The position numbers and the translations under genes are program-made. The notes beneath the pieces were generated by a model. That model saw only the letters and a program-made list of their open reading frames with translations, did not search any database and had not been told where the DNA came from. A stretch of 64,000 bases of DNA from Flammeovirga pectinis (GTDB lineage: Bacteria > Bacteroidota > Bacteroidia > Cytophagales > Flammeovirgaceae). The stretch covers positions 186,001 to 250,000 of the forward strand of contig NZ_CP034563.1 of NCBI RefSeq assembly GCF_003970675.1. The letters are read 5' to 3'. Positions 55,388 to 64,000 of the stretch are shown in pieces (positions within the stretch are counted from its first letter, which is position 1; every line of letters starts with the position of its first letter).

Positions 55388-57889
55388 TTAAATATCTAGT
55401 TTCCTTGTGGTTTTTATTTTAACGGTAGCCGTAGTTAGCCCCTCAGATTTTGCTTTAATTTTTATATCACCCGTTTGCCCCTTTACGCTTTTAATAATCA
55501 ACATACATAACCCATTAAATGCTTTTCTGTTGTTACCTTGGAACGATTCTACAGTTGCTGCATTACCATTACCAACTCCTGCAATTGTACCCACTCCTTC
55601 TACTTCAAAAGTGACTAAACTACTTGCTAAAGGACAAAAATTACCGTCTTTATCTTCTACTCTTACTGTTACAAAAGAAAGGTCTGAACCATCTGCTGTA
55701 ATCACGTGCTTATCTGGAACAACAGTTAATTTTGCAGGTGCACCAGCCGTTACAATCACTTTCTCTGCAGCTACTTTACCATCTTTATAAGCAACAACTT
55801 TTAATTCACCCGGCTCGTAAGCTACGTTCCAATTTAAACGATAAGGAGAATCCCATGTTTTTTCTGGTTGCTTCCAAAATTTAAAATCTGCTGGGATAGT
55901 GGTTTTGTCAACACCCATCACTTTTTTCCCTAATGATTTTCCATTTAAGAAAAGCTCTGCTTCGTCGCAGTTGGTGTAACAGTACACTGGTATTTCTTCT
56001 TGATCAGCACCTTCCCAATTCCAATGTGGTAAAATATGTACCATTGGTTTTTCAGTCCATCTACTTTGATAATAATAGAATCTATCTTTTGGAAAACCAC
56101 ATAAATCTACAATTCCAAAATAAGAACTTCTTGATGGCCAATCACCTGTCCATTTTCCATTTGTTTCGTTATCTCTGCCATTAAACGGAGTAGGTTCTCC
56201 TAAATAATCAAAACCTGTCCAAACAAACTCACCTAAAGAACGTGTCATTGTTTCTTGTGCATACGTCTCAAAATCTGGAGGGTATGCCCACGGAGGACTA
56301 ATAATATCATAGCTTGTTATTTGGAAAGAATCATGCTTTTCGTAATTCTCTAACGGTAAATGATATACACCTCTAGAACTTACTACAGACGATGTTTCTG
56401 AACCATAAACAATATAATTAGGGTCCATTGCCAATAAGTTATCGTATTGTGTAGGTTTGTAATTCATACCAATAATATCTACTGCATCCGCTAATCCGTT
56501 TTTTACAAACTGAGGGTAGATACTTAAACCAGCAGAAACAGGTCTAGTAGGGTCTTCATCATGACAAATATCTACAAGTGCTTTTGCTAATTCTCCTCCA
56601 TTTTCATGTCTTTGCTCCTTTATTTCGTTGCCAATACTCCACATTACAACAGAAGGGTGATTACGATCGCGTTTAATCATATCTCTTAAATCCCTTTCGT
56701 GCCATTCGTCCCAAACGGTATTGTACCCATTTTCTACTTTAGGCGCTTTCCACTCATCAAAGGCTTCTACCTGAACAAGTATTCCTAGTTTATCACAAAT
56801 TTCTAATTGCTCTGGCGACGGTGGGTTATGGCTAGTACGAATGGCATTTACACCCATACTTTTCATTATTTCTAACTGGCGTTGTGTTGCACGGTAATTT
56901 ACAGCTGCCCCTAAAGGACCTAAATCATGATGCATACAAACTCCCTTAAACCTTGTAGGCTTTCCGTTTAATAAGAAACCTTTATCACGAGAGTAGTCGA
57001 TCGTACGCACACCAAACGATGTTGCGTACGAATCAATTACTTGGTTATTGTTTAAGATAATTGAAGTTGTAGTGTATAAATATGGATTTTCAGTATCCCA
57101 TAAAATAGGATTACTGATTTCAATTTCTTGTTTAATAACAGACGATTTATTTTTTTCAGCATCAAAGTTAGACGCTAAAACACCGACTTGTTGTCCCTCT
57201 TTATCTAGAATAATAGTTTTTAAAGTGTACTTCCCTTTTTGAGTTGTTTGGTTTTCTATAGTTGTTTCTATAGCTACCACTGCACTTTTTTCTTCTACTT
57301 TTGGGGTAGTTATATACGTTCCCCAATGTGCAACATGAACAGGATTTTCTATATCTAACCACACATTTCTATATATTCCTGCACCAGGATACCATCTAGC
57401 AGATAAATCTTTTGGAGCAACACGTACCGCCAAAATATTCTCTTTACCATACTTAATATAGGGTGTTAAGTCTACTTCAAAACCGATATAACCAAACGGG
57501 CGAGCACCCACTTTTTCACCATTAAGGTACACTTCTGCATTGTTCATCACTCCATCGAAAGCAACTTTAATGATGTTCCCTTTCTGTGCTTCTGAAATTG
57601 AGAAATTTTTACGATACCAAGCAGTACCAAAAATTGGTAATCCGCCAGTTCTCGCATCATGTTTCTCATCAAAAGGTCCTTCAATAGCCCAATCATGCGG
57701 TAAATTTAATTTTCGCCAACTGCTATCGTCAAATTCCTTATTTGCTTCTGTTCCTATTTCTCCCTTTTTAAAGGTCCAATCTTGGTTAAAAGACTGACGT
57801 GCTAGTGGTACTTCGTTCTCATAAGTTGAACAAAATCCCGTAGTACTTATTGCTAAAAACAATAGTACACTAAAAAATTGTTTGTACAT
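55388..57889 (-). CDS. GH2-family glycoside hydrolase (beta-galactosidase/beta-glucuronidase type)
   Basis: An 833-residue secreted enzyme. I chose the ATG at 57889 because it starts the signal peptide (MYKQFFSVLLFLAISTTGFC); the frame opens 33 bases earlier. The domains are the jelly-roll (WYRKNFSISEAQKG, AEVYLNGEKVG), the Ig-like sandwich, the barrel with GVCMHHDLGPLGAAVNYRAT and the acid/base in VVMWSIGNEIKEQ, the probable nucleophile in IVYGSETSSVVSS, and C-terminal DUF4982 and Ig-like domains. Such enzymes remove terminal beta-galactose or beta-glucuronate. It starts 36 bases after a beta-helix gene and probably trims oligosaccharides in the periplasm. Confidence 0.93.
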   Translation of the reverse strand: MYKQFFSVLLFLAISTTGFCSTYENEVPLARQSFNQDWTFKKGEIGTEANKEFDDSSWRKLNLPHDWAIEGPFDEKHDARTGGLPIFGTAWYRKNFSISEAQKGNIIKVAFDGVMNNAEVYLNGEKVGARPFGYIGFEVDLTPYIKYGKENILAVRVAPKDLSARWYPGAGIYRNVWLDIENPVHVAHWGTYITTPKVEEKSAVVAIETTIENQTTQKGKYTLKTIILDKEGQQVGVLASNFDAEKNKSSVIKQEIEISNPILWDTENPYLYTTTSIILNNNQVIDSYATSFGVRTIDYSRDKGFLLNGKPTRFKGVCMHHDLGPLGAAVNYRATQRQLEIMKSMGVNAIRTSHNPPSPEQLEICDKLGILVQVEAFDEWKAPKVENGYNTVWDEWHERDLRDMIKRDRNHPSVVMWSIGNEIKEQRHENGGELAKALVDICHDEDPTRPVSAGLSIYPQFVKNGLADAVDIIGMNYKPTQYDNLLAMDPNYIVYGSETSSVVSSRGVYHLPLENYEKHDSFQITSYDIISPPWAYPPDFETYAQETMTRSLGEFVWTGFDYLGEPTPFNGRDNETNGKWTGDWPSRSSYFGIVDLCGFPKDRFYYYQSRWTEKPMVHILPHWNWEGADQEEIPVYCYTNCDEAELFLNGKSLGKKVMGVDKTTIPADFKFWKQPEKTWDSPYRLNWNVAYEPGELKVVAYKDGKVAAEKVIVTAGAPAKLTVVPDKHVITADGSDLSFVTVRVEDKDGNFCPLASSLVTFEVEGVGTIAGVGNGNAATVESFQGNNRKAFNGLCMLIIKSVKGQTGDIKIKAKSEGLTTATVKIKTTRKLDI

Positions 57890-57925
57890 TCTTGTATAGT
57901 TGCTTGTGGTTGAGAGATACAACTC

Positions 57926-59569
57926 TTATTTCATTTCTATTGCCCCCATATCTGGCTTCCCTTTTATTGGGTTACCTAAAATATCTTTTTCTGCTGAAAG
58001 GCCTAAAAATAACCCTTCGCTATCTCCAGGAATAGCTGTTATTTCAATTCCTTTATCTTTTACAAGGCGCTCATTCTGAGGTACAAAATCTTGTAAAGTA
58101 GTCCCTGATATATTTTTAAATTGAGGATCTCCAAAGCAAGGAGCTTCATCTTTAATTGGTGTTTTTTCTGGCCAATTGTTCTGTCTTAAAAACAGATTAT
58201 TTTTAAAGACAATATTTTCTACAGAAGATTCTCCTGCCACTTCTGGCTTGTATTGATCTCCTAAAACTTGTTTACTTGCTCCTTCTATATAAAAAATATT
58301 ATTGGCAATAAAAATACCTTTTGATGCTCTATCTACAGCTACTTTTGCTTGAATATCATCCTTAACATAGATTGTATTATTATAAAAATAACTGTTGTAA
58401 GGTCCTTTTCGTACTCTATCTTTGCCATTAAATCCACTTAGCCAAAACGTTTTTCCTTCCTGAGAAGCAACTCCTTTTTCTTTTACTCTATGGCCATCAT
58501 TAATACTTATATTGTAACGGTACGCACAGTTAAAGTTATTGCCTAATATTTCGCAAAAACCACCTGCATTATTTTCGCTTAAATTGTATTGAACAATTAC
58601 GTTAGTACAATTAAAGTCGATATGACATCCTGCTGAATCTGCTGGCCCTTTAGCATTTCTAAATTCGTTATGCTCAATTACAAAATTGGTACATCCCCAA
58701 GTCCATAAGCCGCTACCTCTACCCCACTTGCGTGAATCTCCATTGTCGCCTGAGTAGTTTATGATATTGTTTCTAATTTCAGCATTTAAAACTCCACCAA
58801 ATTGCATACCCGGTCCACCCGTCTTGTAAACAGTGTTATTCTCTACTAGAATATTCTGAACATTTTGCTTCTTACCATTAAATTTTATTCCTGTATGTGC
58901 CACATTCGTTACATTGCAACCTCTTACAATAACATCTTTAATTGTAGCTCCATTCGTTGCATTAATTAAACGGATTCCCCATCCATAACCTTGTGTACCA
59001 TTTGCAGTAAAAGATTCTTTAGCACCTCTTTCAAAACTTTTGTTCATTAAGAATACATCTCTAACTTCTAAGTTTTCTAATTCGATGTTAGAATACTCTC
59101 CTTTTTTAGAAGTAGTAATTAATACACCACAACGCATAGATTTTTTAGAAATCTTTTTAGGTACACCACCTGCATCTGCAGTAATAGTTAAATCGTGTAC
59201 GCTAACATAGCTACTATTATTAATCAGAATGCCATTGTTATAACCTTTTGCATCAATTACTGGTAAGACAGTAGAAGGCATTTTAGGGTCAGAATAGCTT
59301 CCAATTTCAATAAAATTATTCTTATCCCCGCGTATATTTTCTAGCGTTAACGTCCCTTCATAAGTAAGTCCGTTTGCAAACAGTACCACATCGCCAGCGG
59401 CTAAAGATAGACGATTTACTTTTCCTAAACTTTTAAATGCTTTCTCTTTACTTGTACCGTTATCCTTATTATTACCCGTTTTAGCGTTTACATAATAAGT
59501 AGTAGCATAAGAATTGAGTGCGATTAAAAATAAACCTACAAGCAGTAGTATTTTATTTATCGTTTTCAT
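57926..59569 (-). CDS. Secreted right-handed beta-helix protein (candidate polysaccharide lyase/hydrolase)
   Basis: A 547-residue protein with a signal peptide (about 1-22). The cap is TYYVNAKTGNNKDNGTSKEK, followed by beta-helix rungs. GRGSGLWTWGCTNFVIEHNE, AGCHIDFNCTNVIVQYNLSE and GGFCEILGNNFNCAYRYNIS closely match GRGSGMWVFKC, HIDFGNRNIIYQYNYSE and GGFVEVLGDNHNVAYRYNVS in the large protein at 2964-6371, so the two are clear relatives. It ends DMGAIEMK without a T9SS tail, so it should be periplasmic or held by other means. It lies between a sulfatase gene (29 bases) and the GH2 gene. The conserved His, Asp and Tyr are candidate catalytic or binding residues. Confidence 0.85.
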   Translation of the reverse strand: MKTINKILLLVGLFLIALNSYATTYYVNAKTGNNKDNGTSKEKAFKSLGKVNRLSLAAGDVVLFANGLTYEGTLTLENIRGDKNNFIEIGSYSDPKMPSTVLPVIDAKGYNNGILINNSSYVSVHDLTITADAGGVPKKISKKSMRCGVLITTSKKGEYSNIELENLEVRDVFLMNKSFERGAKESFTANGTQGYGWGIRLINATNGATIKDVIVRGCNVTNVAHTGIKFNGKKQNVQNILVENNTVYKTGGPGMQFGGVLNAEIRNNIINYSGDNGDSRKWGRGSGLWTWGCTNFVIEHNEFRNAKGPADSAGCHIDFNCTNVIVQYNLSENNAGGFCEILGNNFNCAYRYNISINDGHRVKEKGVASQEGKTFWLSGFNGKDRVRKGPYNSYFYNNTIYVKDDIQAKVAVDRASKGIFIANNIFYIEGASKQVLGDQYKPEVAGESSVENIVFKNNLFLRQNNWPEKTPIKDEAPCFGDPQFKNISGTTLQDFVPQNERLVKDKGIEITAIPGDSEGLFLGLSAEKDILGNPIKGKPDMGAIEMK

Positions 59570-59598
59570 TTTCTTTAATTTATATTTTTAATACACCT

Positions 59599-61074
59599 TT
59601 ATTTCATCGATGCTTTTTTCTTCTTTTTTACTTCAGTACCTCTAAATTCTTCTCTTCCTTCTCCTTCTACACTCCAAGGTGCAACAAAATCTTTAACTAA
59701 AGGAGCTTCATTCTGAGGTAAATAACTTGCTAATTCTTCTTTTTTCTCTTGATATTCTTCTCCTTTTGCAAGGTTATACCATTCGTTATCATCTTCTGTA
59801 TGGAAATAAAGTTCCTCTGTTCCATCATAGTATCTGATATAACGATAATCTTCTGTACGAACAGCGTAATTTCCTTTACCCCAAGATGTAATTGCTGGGT
59901 GTTTTAATGTTTTGTTTGGATGTTTTAAAACAGGGACTAGACTCTCTCCGTCTACATATTTTGGTGTTTCTATTACAGCAAAATCGGCTATTGTTTTATA
60001 AATATTGATTAGAGATACTGCTTCATCATAATTTTCTCCACCTTTTACTTTACTGTCTTTTCTAGGATCGTAAATAATAAAAGGAACCTTAGTTGCTTCT
60101 TCCCACAAAGTGAATTTTTTGAAAGACATTTTTTCACCTAAGTGATATCCATGATCTGACCAAAGTACAACAATTGTATTGTCTGCATATTCACTATTTT
60201 CTAGTGCTTCTAAAACTCGTCCTATATTAAAATCTGCCCAAGAAATACATGCCAAATATGCCCTTCTTACATCTTCCCACTTTCCTTCTTTTTTAAAGAA
60301 ATTATAGTCCCCTGCTTTTCTCATTCCTAAACCTTCTTTAGGAATATCCATTAAATCTTCTTCGTAGATGGCAGGTGCTTGAATGTTTTCTGGTAATGCA
60401 TCAAAAAATCTTTTTGGAGCATCAAAAGGTAAGTGAGGTTTTACAATTCCTACTGCTAAGAAAAATGGTTTATCGTGTTTTTCATTTAAAACATCTATAC
60501 CGTAAGAAGCTACTTGGTGGTCTTTATGATCTTCATCTGCATGATGCGTAGGTCTGAAAGACATCTTTTTACTTTTTCCTTTTTGATAACCTTCTCCTTC
60601 TACAAAAATTTGTTTACCTCCTTTAGTCTCATCATAATGTGTCCATTCTCTTTCATCATTTAAATTTCCATGATGAATTTTACCTGCACCGAAAGTATCG
60701 TACCCGTTCTCTTTTAATAGACGAGGAAGAGAAGTATATTCTTTCATTAATGTTGCATGGATATCGTGCTCATAAAACGGGTACAACCCAGAATTAAAAG
60801 GTTCGATTCCATAAAGTAACGAATTTCTACTTGGCGAACATCCTGGAGCTGAACAGTGAGCATTCGTAAAATTGATACCCTGATCTGCCAACTTATCCAT
60901 ATTTGGTGTAATAGTTTGCTCGTGCCCTCCTAAGAAGCCCGTCCAATCGTTCATATCATCTATTGCTATAAATAATATGTTTGGTCTTTTGTCTGATTTT
61001 TCTTGACAAAAACCACTAGAAAAAATGGTTAGCGTTAAGAAAGCAGTTAGTAATATGTTGTAAGTATATCTCAT
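59599..61074 (-). CDS. Secreted sulfatase (type I, S1 family)
   Basis: A 491-residue enzyme. I chose the ATG at 61074 (MRYTYNILLTAFLTLTIFSS) because it starts the signal peptide; the frame opens 30 bases earlier. The opening KRPNILFIAIDDMNDWTGFL and the formylglycine site C79 in GCSPSRNSLLYG are sulfatase marks, and VKPHLPFDAPKRFFDALPEN and WSDHGYHLGEK are typical later blocks. The C-terminus is Lys-rich (RGTEVKKKKKASMK), which is unusual. It is transcribed leftward in line with the following beta-helix gene (29 bases) and so belongs to the second PUL. Confidence 0.9.
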   Translation of the reverse strand: MRYTYNILLTAFLTLTIFSSGFCQEKSDKRPNILFIAIDDMNDWTGFLGGHEQTITPNMDKLADQGINFTNAHCSAPGCSPSRNSLLYGIEPFNSGLYPFYEHDIHATLMKEYTSLPRLLKENGYDTFGAGKIHHGNLNDEREWTHYDETKGGKQIFVEGEGYQKGKSKKMSFRPTHHADEDHKDHQVASYGIDVLNEKHDKPFFLAVGIVKPHLPFDAPKRFFDALPENIQAPAIYEEDLMDIPKEGLGMRKAGDYNFFKKEGKWEDVRRAYLACISWADFNIGRVLEALENSEYADNTIVVLWSDHGYHLGEKMSFKKFTLWEEATKVPFIIYDPRKDSKVKGGENYDEAVSLINIYKTIADFAVIETPKYVDGESLVPVLKHPNKTLKHPAITSWGKGNYAVRTEDYRYIRYYDGTEELYFHTEDDNEWYNLAKGEEYQEKKEELASYLPQNEAPLVKDFVAPWSVEGEGREEFRGTEVKKKKKASMK

Positions 61075-61288
61075 TTCATTAAAAAATATAAGGATGAATA
61101 ACACATCAAGTAGATAAATTTGTCAGGTTCAATATTGACGAAAAAGAATTATTATAAAATCCAACTGCAATATGCTGACACATATATTTAGTAATATGCT
61201 ATTATCCTTAAGTAGTTAACACAAAAATGACCAAAGATGTAGAATAGTGCTCTTCAAGAATACTATCCTATTGTACTTAAAACAGTGT

Positions 61289-62749
61289 TTATTTCAATAA
61301 ATTATGCTTTTTAAGTGCTGGCTCGTTGTATTTATCCATTTGCACGAAAAGTTCTTTATGCAGTCTCTGTGCTATCTTTTGATACGCTGGGTCTGTATAA
61401 AAATTAATTAATTCATCTGGATCTTCTTGTAAATCGAATAACCAAGGCTTATCGTTCGGAGAAACAACTAGTTTATATCTGTTATTTACTGCTGCCACCC
61501 ACTTGCTCCTAGCATTGGTGATATACACTATTCTATCGTCAACAATACTCTTCTTCTTACTTTTAAAATCTGAAGAAGCATCTATACCATGAAATGTATA
61601 TTTAGTATGATCTATATCCATTAAGCCTAAAATAGTAGGCGTAAAATCTGCCATTGTAAATGCTTTCTGAATATGTTTACCACTCTTCACTTTTTTAGGG
61701 TATTTAAGCATAAACGCTACACGTGCAGAAGTCTCATAAGGCAATCCTTTATTTTGTTTACCATGCTCCCCTAATAAATCTCCATGGTCTGAAGTGAAGA
61801 CTACAATTGTATTTTCTTCTAGGTTGTTTTCTTTTAAGAAAGAGAGAATACGACCAACGTTATCATCTACACATTTTACCATTCCATAATATTGTCTCAT
61901 GGCATTTTGATTAATAGTCTTTACAGAATTTTTCTTTTTTCTGTTTACCCATAATGGAGATGTATCACCTTGTTTATAAGCTGTTCTTGGCTCTTCAAAA
62001 GTTAGGTGATCGTACATTGTGTTGTATGGAGCACGTACGTGATTTGGTCCGTGAGGATCTGGAATTGACAACATTAAACAGAAGGGTTTATCTTTATCTT
62101 GTTCCAGAATTTTTAATGCTCTATCTACTAGAAAATCTGTTGTAAAAGATTTTTCGTTTGCTTTCTTTTGATCAAAAACTATGTTACCGTTCTTTTTTAC
62201 TTCCTGATCTACAACAACACCCTCTTTTTCTTCTTTAAGAATTTTCCAGTGCCCTCTGTTCATCATATATCGGTTATGATCAAACCCAAACTTTCTAGCA
62301 GGTTCAAAACCTGGCTTATCTTCTCCATCTAAATGCCATTTTCCAACATAAGATGTAGCATAACCATTGTCTTTCAATATCTGACCAAAAGTAATAACAT
62401 CATCATTTAAAGGCATATCATTAATTGGCGAGCCTGTTGCTACGGGGTATAAACCCGTCATCATAGAAGCTCTTGATGGTGTACACACAGGAGATGTTGC
62501 ATACCAGTTTTCGCAGAGTAGTCCTCCATCTGCAATTTTATCTAAATTAGGTGTTTCAACAATTGTTTCTTTACCCCACATGAATGCTTGTTCATCTGAT
62601 AGAGTTTTGCGGTAAGCACCTAAAGTTCTTAAGTTATGTTCGTCTGTATGAATGATTAATAAGTTCGGTTTTTTATTTTTTTGTGCAAATGAAAAATTCG
62701 TTAGTCCAATACTAACGAAGCACAAAGATAAAAGTAGGTACTTTTTCAT
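61289..62749 (-). CDS. Secreted sulfatase (type I, S1 family)
   Basis: A 486-residue enzyme with a signal peptide (about 1-22, ending SFAQ). The start KKPNLLIIHTDEHNLRTLGA has His and Glu next to the metal-binding Asp, a variant seen in some sulfatases. The formylglycine site is C89 in VCTPSRASMMTG. GKWHLDG, SIPDPHGPNH and TSDHGDLLGEHG follow in order. It lies just downstream of susD, separated by 122 bases with a terminator, so it may be read both from the upstream PUL operon and its own promoter. Confidence 0.9.
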   Translation of the reverse strand: MKKYLLLSLCFVSIGLTNFSFAQKNKKPNLLIIHTDEHNLRTLGAYRKTLSDEQAFMWGKETIVETPNLDKIADGGLLCENWYATSPVCTPSRASMMTGLYPVATGSPINDMPLNDDVITFGQILKDNGYATSYVGKWHLDGEDKPGFEPARKFGFDHNRYMMNRGHWKILKEEKEGVVVDQEVKKNGNIVFDQKKANEKSFTTDFLVDRALKILEQDKDKPFCLMLSIPDPHGPNHVRAPYNTMYDHLTFEEPRTAYKQGDTSPLWVNRKKKNSVKTINQNAMRQYYGMVKCVDDNVGRILSFLKENNLEENTIVVFTSDHGDLLGEHGKQNKGLPYETSARVAFMLKYPKKVKSGKHIQKAFTMADFTPTILGLMDIDHTKYTFHGIDASSDFKSKKKSIVDDRIVYITNARSKWVAAVNNRYKLVVSPNDKPWLFDLQEDPDELINFYTDPAYQKIAQRLHKELFVQMDKYNEPALKKHNLLK

Positions 62750-62810
62750 AATTGTAATTTTTGATGTGAGCCTGTAGTCTGTTTAATTAAAAAGTTGTTA
62801 GAGAAAGTAT

Positions 62811-62860
62811 TTAAAAAAAAATGCAATTCACAATTAGAAATTAATTGTGAATTGCATTTT
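62811..62860 (-). terminator. Strong hairpin terminator of susD
   Basis: A 19-bp perfect stem (62818-62836 with 62842-62860; core GCAATTCACAATT / AATTGTGAATTGC) with a 5-base loop and an A-run before it (T-run on the minus strand), 11 bases after the susD stop. Confidence 0.9.
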
Positions 62861-62871
62861 AAAAATATTAT

Positions 62872-64000
62872 TTACCAACCTGGTTTTTGAGTAATCGAAG
62901 TATTAATATTCACCTCCTGTAAAGGGTAAGGTAAAGATAAATGCTTCTCTGGATTAAAGTTTACAAAGATTCTATTGTATCCATCCATAGCCCAATAGGT
63001 AGGATCGTAATCAGGATGACCTTTCATCACAGTTTCTAAATACTGTAATCTTTCACCTAATTTACCCCATCTAATTAAATCATGTTTACGAAGACCTTCA
63101 AAACATAATTCACGTAGACGTTCATCCATAAGCTCATTCATAAATGCATCTTCACCAGCTATAACAGTAGGATCATATACTTCAATATTTTCTAAACCAG
63201 CACGGTTTCTTACTTGATTTAAACACTCGATAGCTTGAGCTGTAGGTCCAGAACTAACTCTGTTTGCAGCTTCAGCATACATTAATAATACATCAGAGTA
63301 TCTTAAAATTGGAAAGTTAATAGGAGTTTGATTTCTAGACATAGAAGTTTCGTTAGTTAACAAAACATATTCACCAATCTTAGTATTGTCATTTACATCA
63401 TCCAAACTAATTGGTTCCCATCTTCTAAATTTACCTGGGCAATATTGTGGTTGAAAAACATTGTTCACACTAATAATTTTACCCGCTTTATTCATTTGGA
63501 AAGCTGGAACGTTCCATCCTCTTCTTCTATCTTCCAATTCATAGATCAATCCAAATACTGGAGAAGCAGCAACTGCTTTTGAAGTAGTTGGGTGTTCATT
63601 ACCTTCAGATAAATCAAAACCTAAACCATTATAGTTACCAATCGCTCCCATTGTAGAAATACCTAAATCAAGGTTATTCTTAAATGTAATTTCAAATAAA
63701 GACTCTTGCAAGTCATATTTATTACCACCAATGTACTCTAAAAATGTAGCTCTATATCCTAATGTATCAGGTGTAGTATTTAACGCATGCCATCCATCTT
63801 TATAAATAATATTACCTAAATGAACCTCTGCACTATCATAATATTGTGTAGCCATCATTGGTTCTCCTGCCATTTTTAGGTAGGCTCTAGCAAGCAAACC
63901 TTCAGCAGCCATTTTATTTGGACGGCCTGGCTCATAACCTACATCTTTTGAATGCGGCAAATGCTCAATCGCAAATTTAAAATCCTCTTCAATTAAAGCA
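62872..64000 (-). CDS. susD: SusD/RagB-family glycan-binding lipoprotein, 5' end outside window
   Basis: The frame is open to the window edge, so only the C-terminal ~375 residues are visible; an apparent start at 63960 is an artefact. AAEGLLARAYLKMAGE is the TPR-type helix, and FPILRYSDVLLMYAEAANRV, CLNQVRNRAGL and DERLRELCFEGLRKHDLIRW are SusD hallmarks. The gene upstream, outside this window to the right, is expected to be a susC. It is the import component of the second PUL, with a strong terminator between it and the next sulfatase. Confidence 0.94.
   Translation of the reverse strand, partial: ALIEEDFKFAIEHLPHSKDVGYEPGRPNKMAAEGLLARAYLKMAGEPMMATQYYDSAEVHLGNIIYKDGWHALNTTPDTLGYRATFLEYIGGNKYDLQESLFEITFKNNLDLGISTMGAIGNYNGLGFDLSEGNEHPTTSKAVAASPVFGLIYELEDRRRGWNVPAFQMNKAGKIISVNNVFQPQYCPGKFRRWEPISLDDVNDNTKIGEYVLLTNETSMSRNQTPINFPILRYSDVLLMYAEAANRVSSGPTAQAIECLNQVRNRAGLENIEVYDPTVIAGEDAFMNELMDERLRELCFEGLRKHDLIRWGKLGERLQYLETVMKGHPDYDPTYWAMDGYNRIFVNFNPEKHLSLPYPLQEVNINTSITQKPGW

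Noticed and set aside
4138-62145. Many antisense frames of 60-130 codons inside the large genes (for example 4138-4323, 13615-13842, 55407-55790)
   Set aside because: They lie opposite strong protein-coding genes, have no recognisable motifs, and are expected by chance in long genes with biased codon use.
63960-64000. A start codon for the right-edge SusD at 63960
   Set aside because: It is a TTG within a frame that stays open to the window edge and continues with SusD-like sequence, so the true start lies outside.

Overview
The window looks like part of the chromosome of a marine, polysaccharide-degrading member of the Bacteroidota, probably a Flammeovirga-like cytophagale. The support is AT-rich coding DNA, SusC/SusD pairs, a hybrid two-component regulator with a beta-propeller sensor, secreted enzymes ending in type IX secretion (T9SS) sorting domains, lipoproteins with short SCN-type lipoboxes, and TAnnTTTG promoter boxes. 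The genus is an inference.

Layout. (1) 1-2.6 kb: leftward LanC-like gene coupled to a glycosyltransferase that runs off the window, possibly the edge of a peptide-modification cluster. (2) 2.9-33 kb: a polysaccharide utilization locus (PUL) with a large beta-helix protein, two sulfatases, two clan GH-A-type hydrolases, the hybrid regulator, SusC/SusD, a GH116 enzyme and an RbsD/FucU-like lipoprotein. It is interrupted by ordinary genes (coiled-coil lipoprotein, CPBP protease, acetyltransferase) and by an IS200-type element that sits inside a small membrane-protein gene. (3) 33-52 kb: mostly single genes, including a RimK-type operon (retropepsin-like protease, ATP-grasp ligase, deacylase), rhodanese, trypsin-like protease, GlcG-like protein, AraC regulator, beta-lactamase-fold hydrolase, and a nitric-oxide module (Rrf2 regulator, 4-TM protein, qNOR) with palindromic operator candidates. 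(4) 52-64 kb: a second PUL, all leftward, with two beta-helix proteins, three sulfatases, a GH2 enzyme and a SusD that runs off the window.

The two PULs share a logic: SusC/SusD import at the outer membrane, sulfatases to desulfate, and beta-helix proteins plus GH enzymes to cleave. All three beta-helix proteins are recognisably related. Five sulfatases point to a heavily sulfated substrate such as an algal galactan or ulvan-like glycan; the exact glycan cannot be read from sequence alone. Two genes, the qNOR and a small secreted protein, carry single-base homopolymer frameshifts that are either real lesions or sequencing errors. No tRNA, rRNA or CRISPR array was seen.
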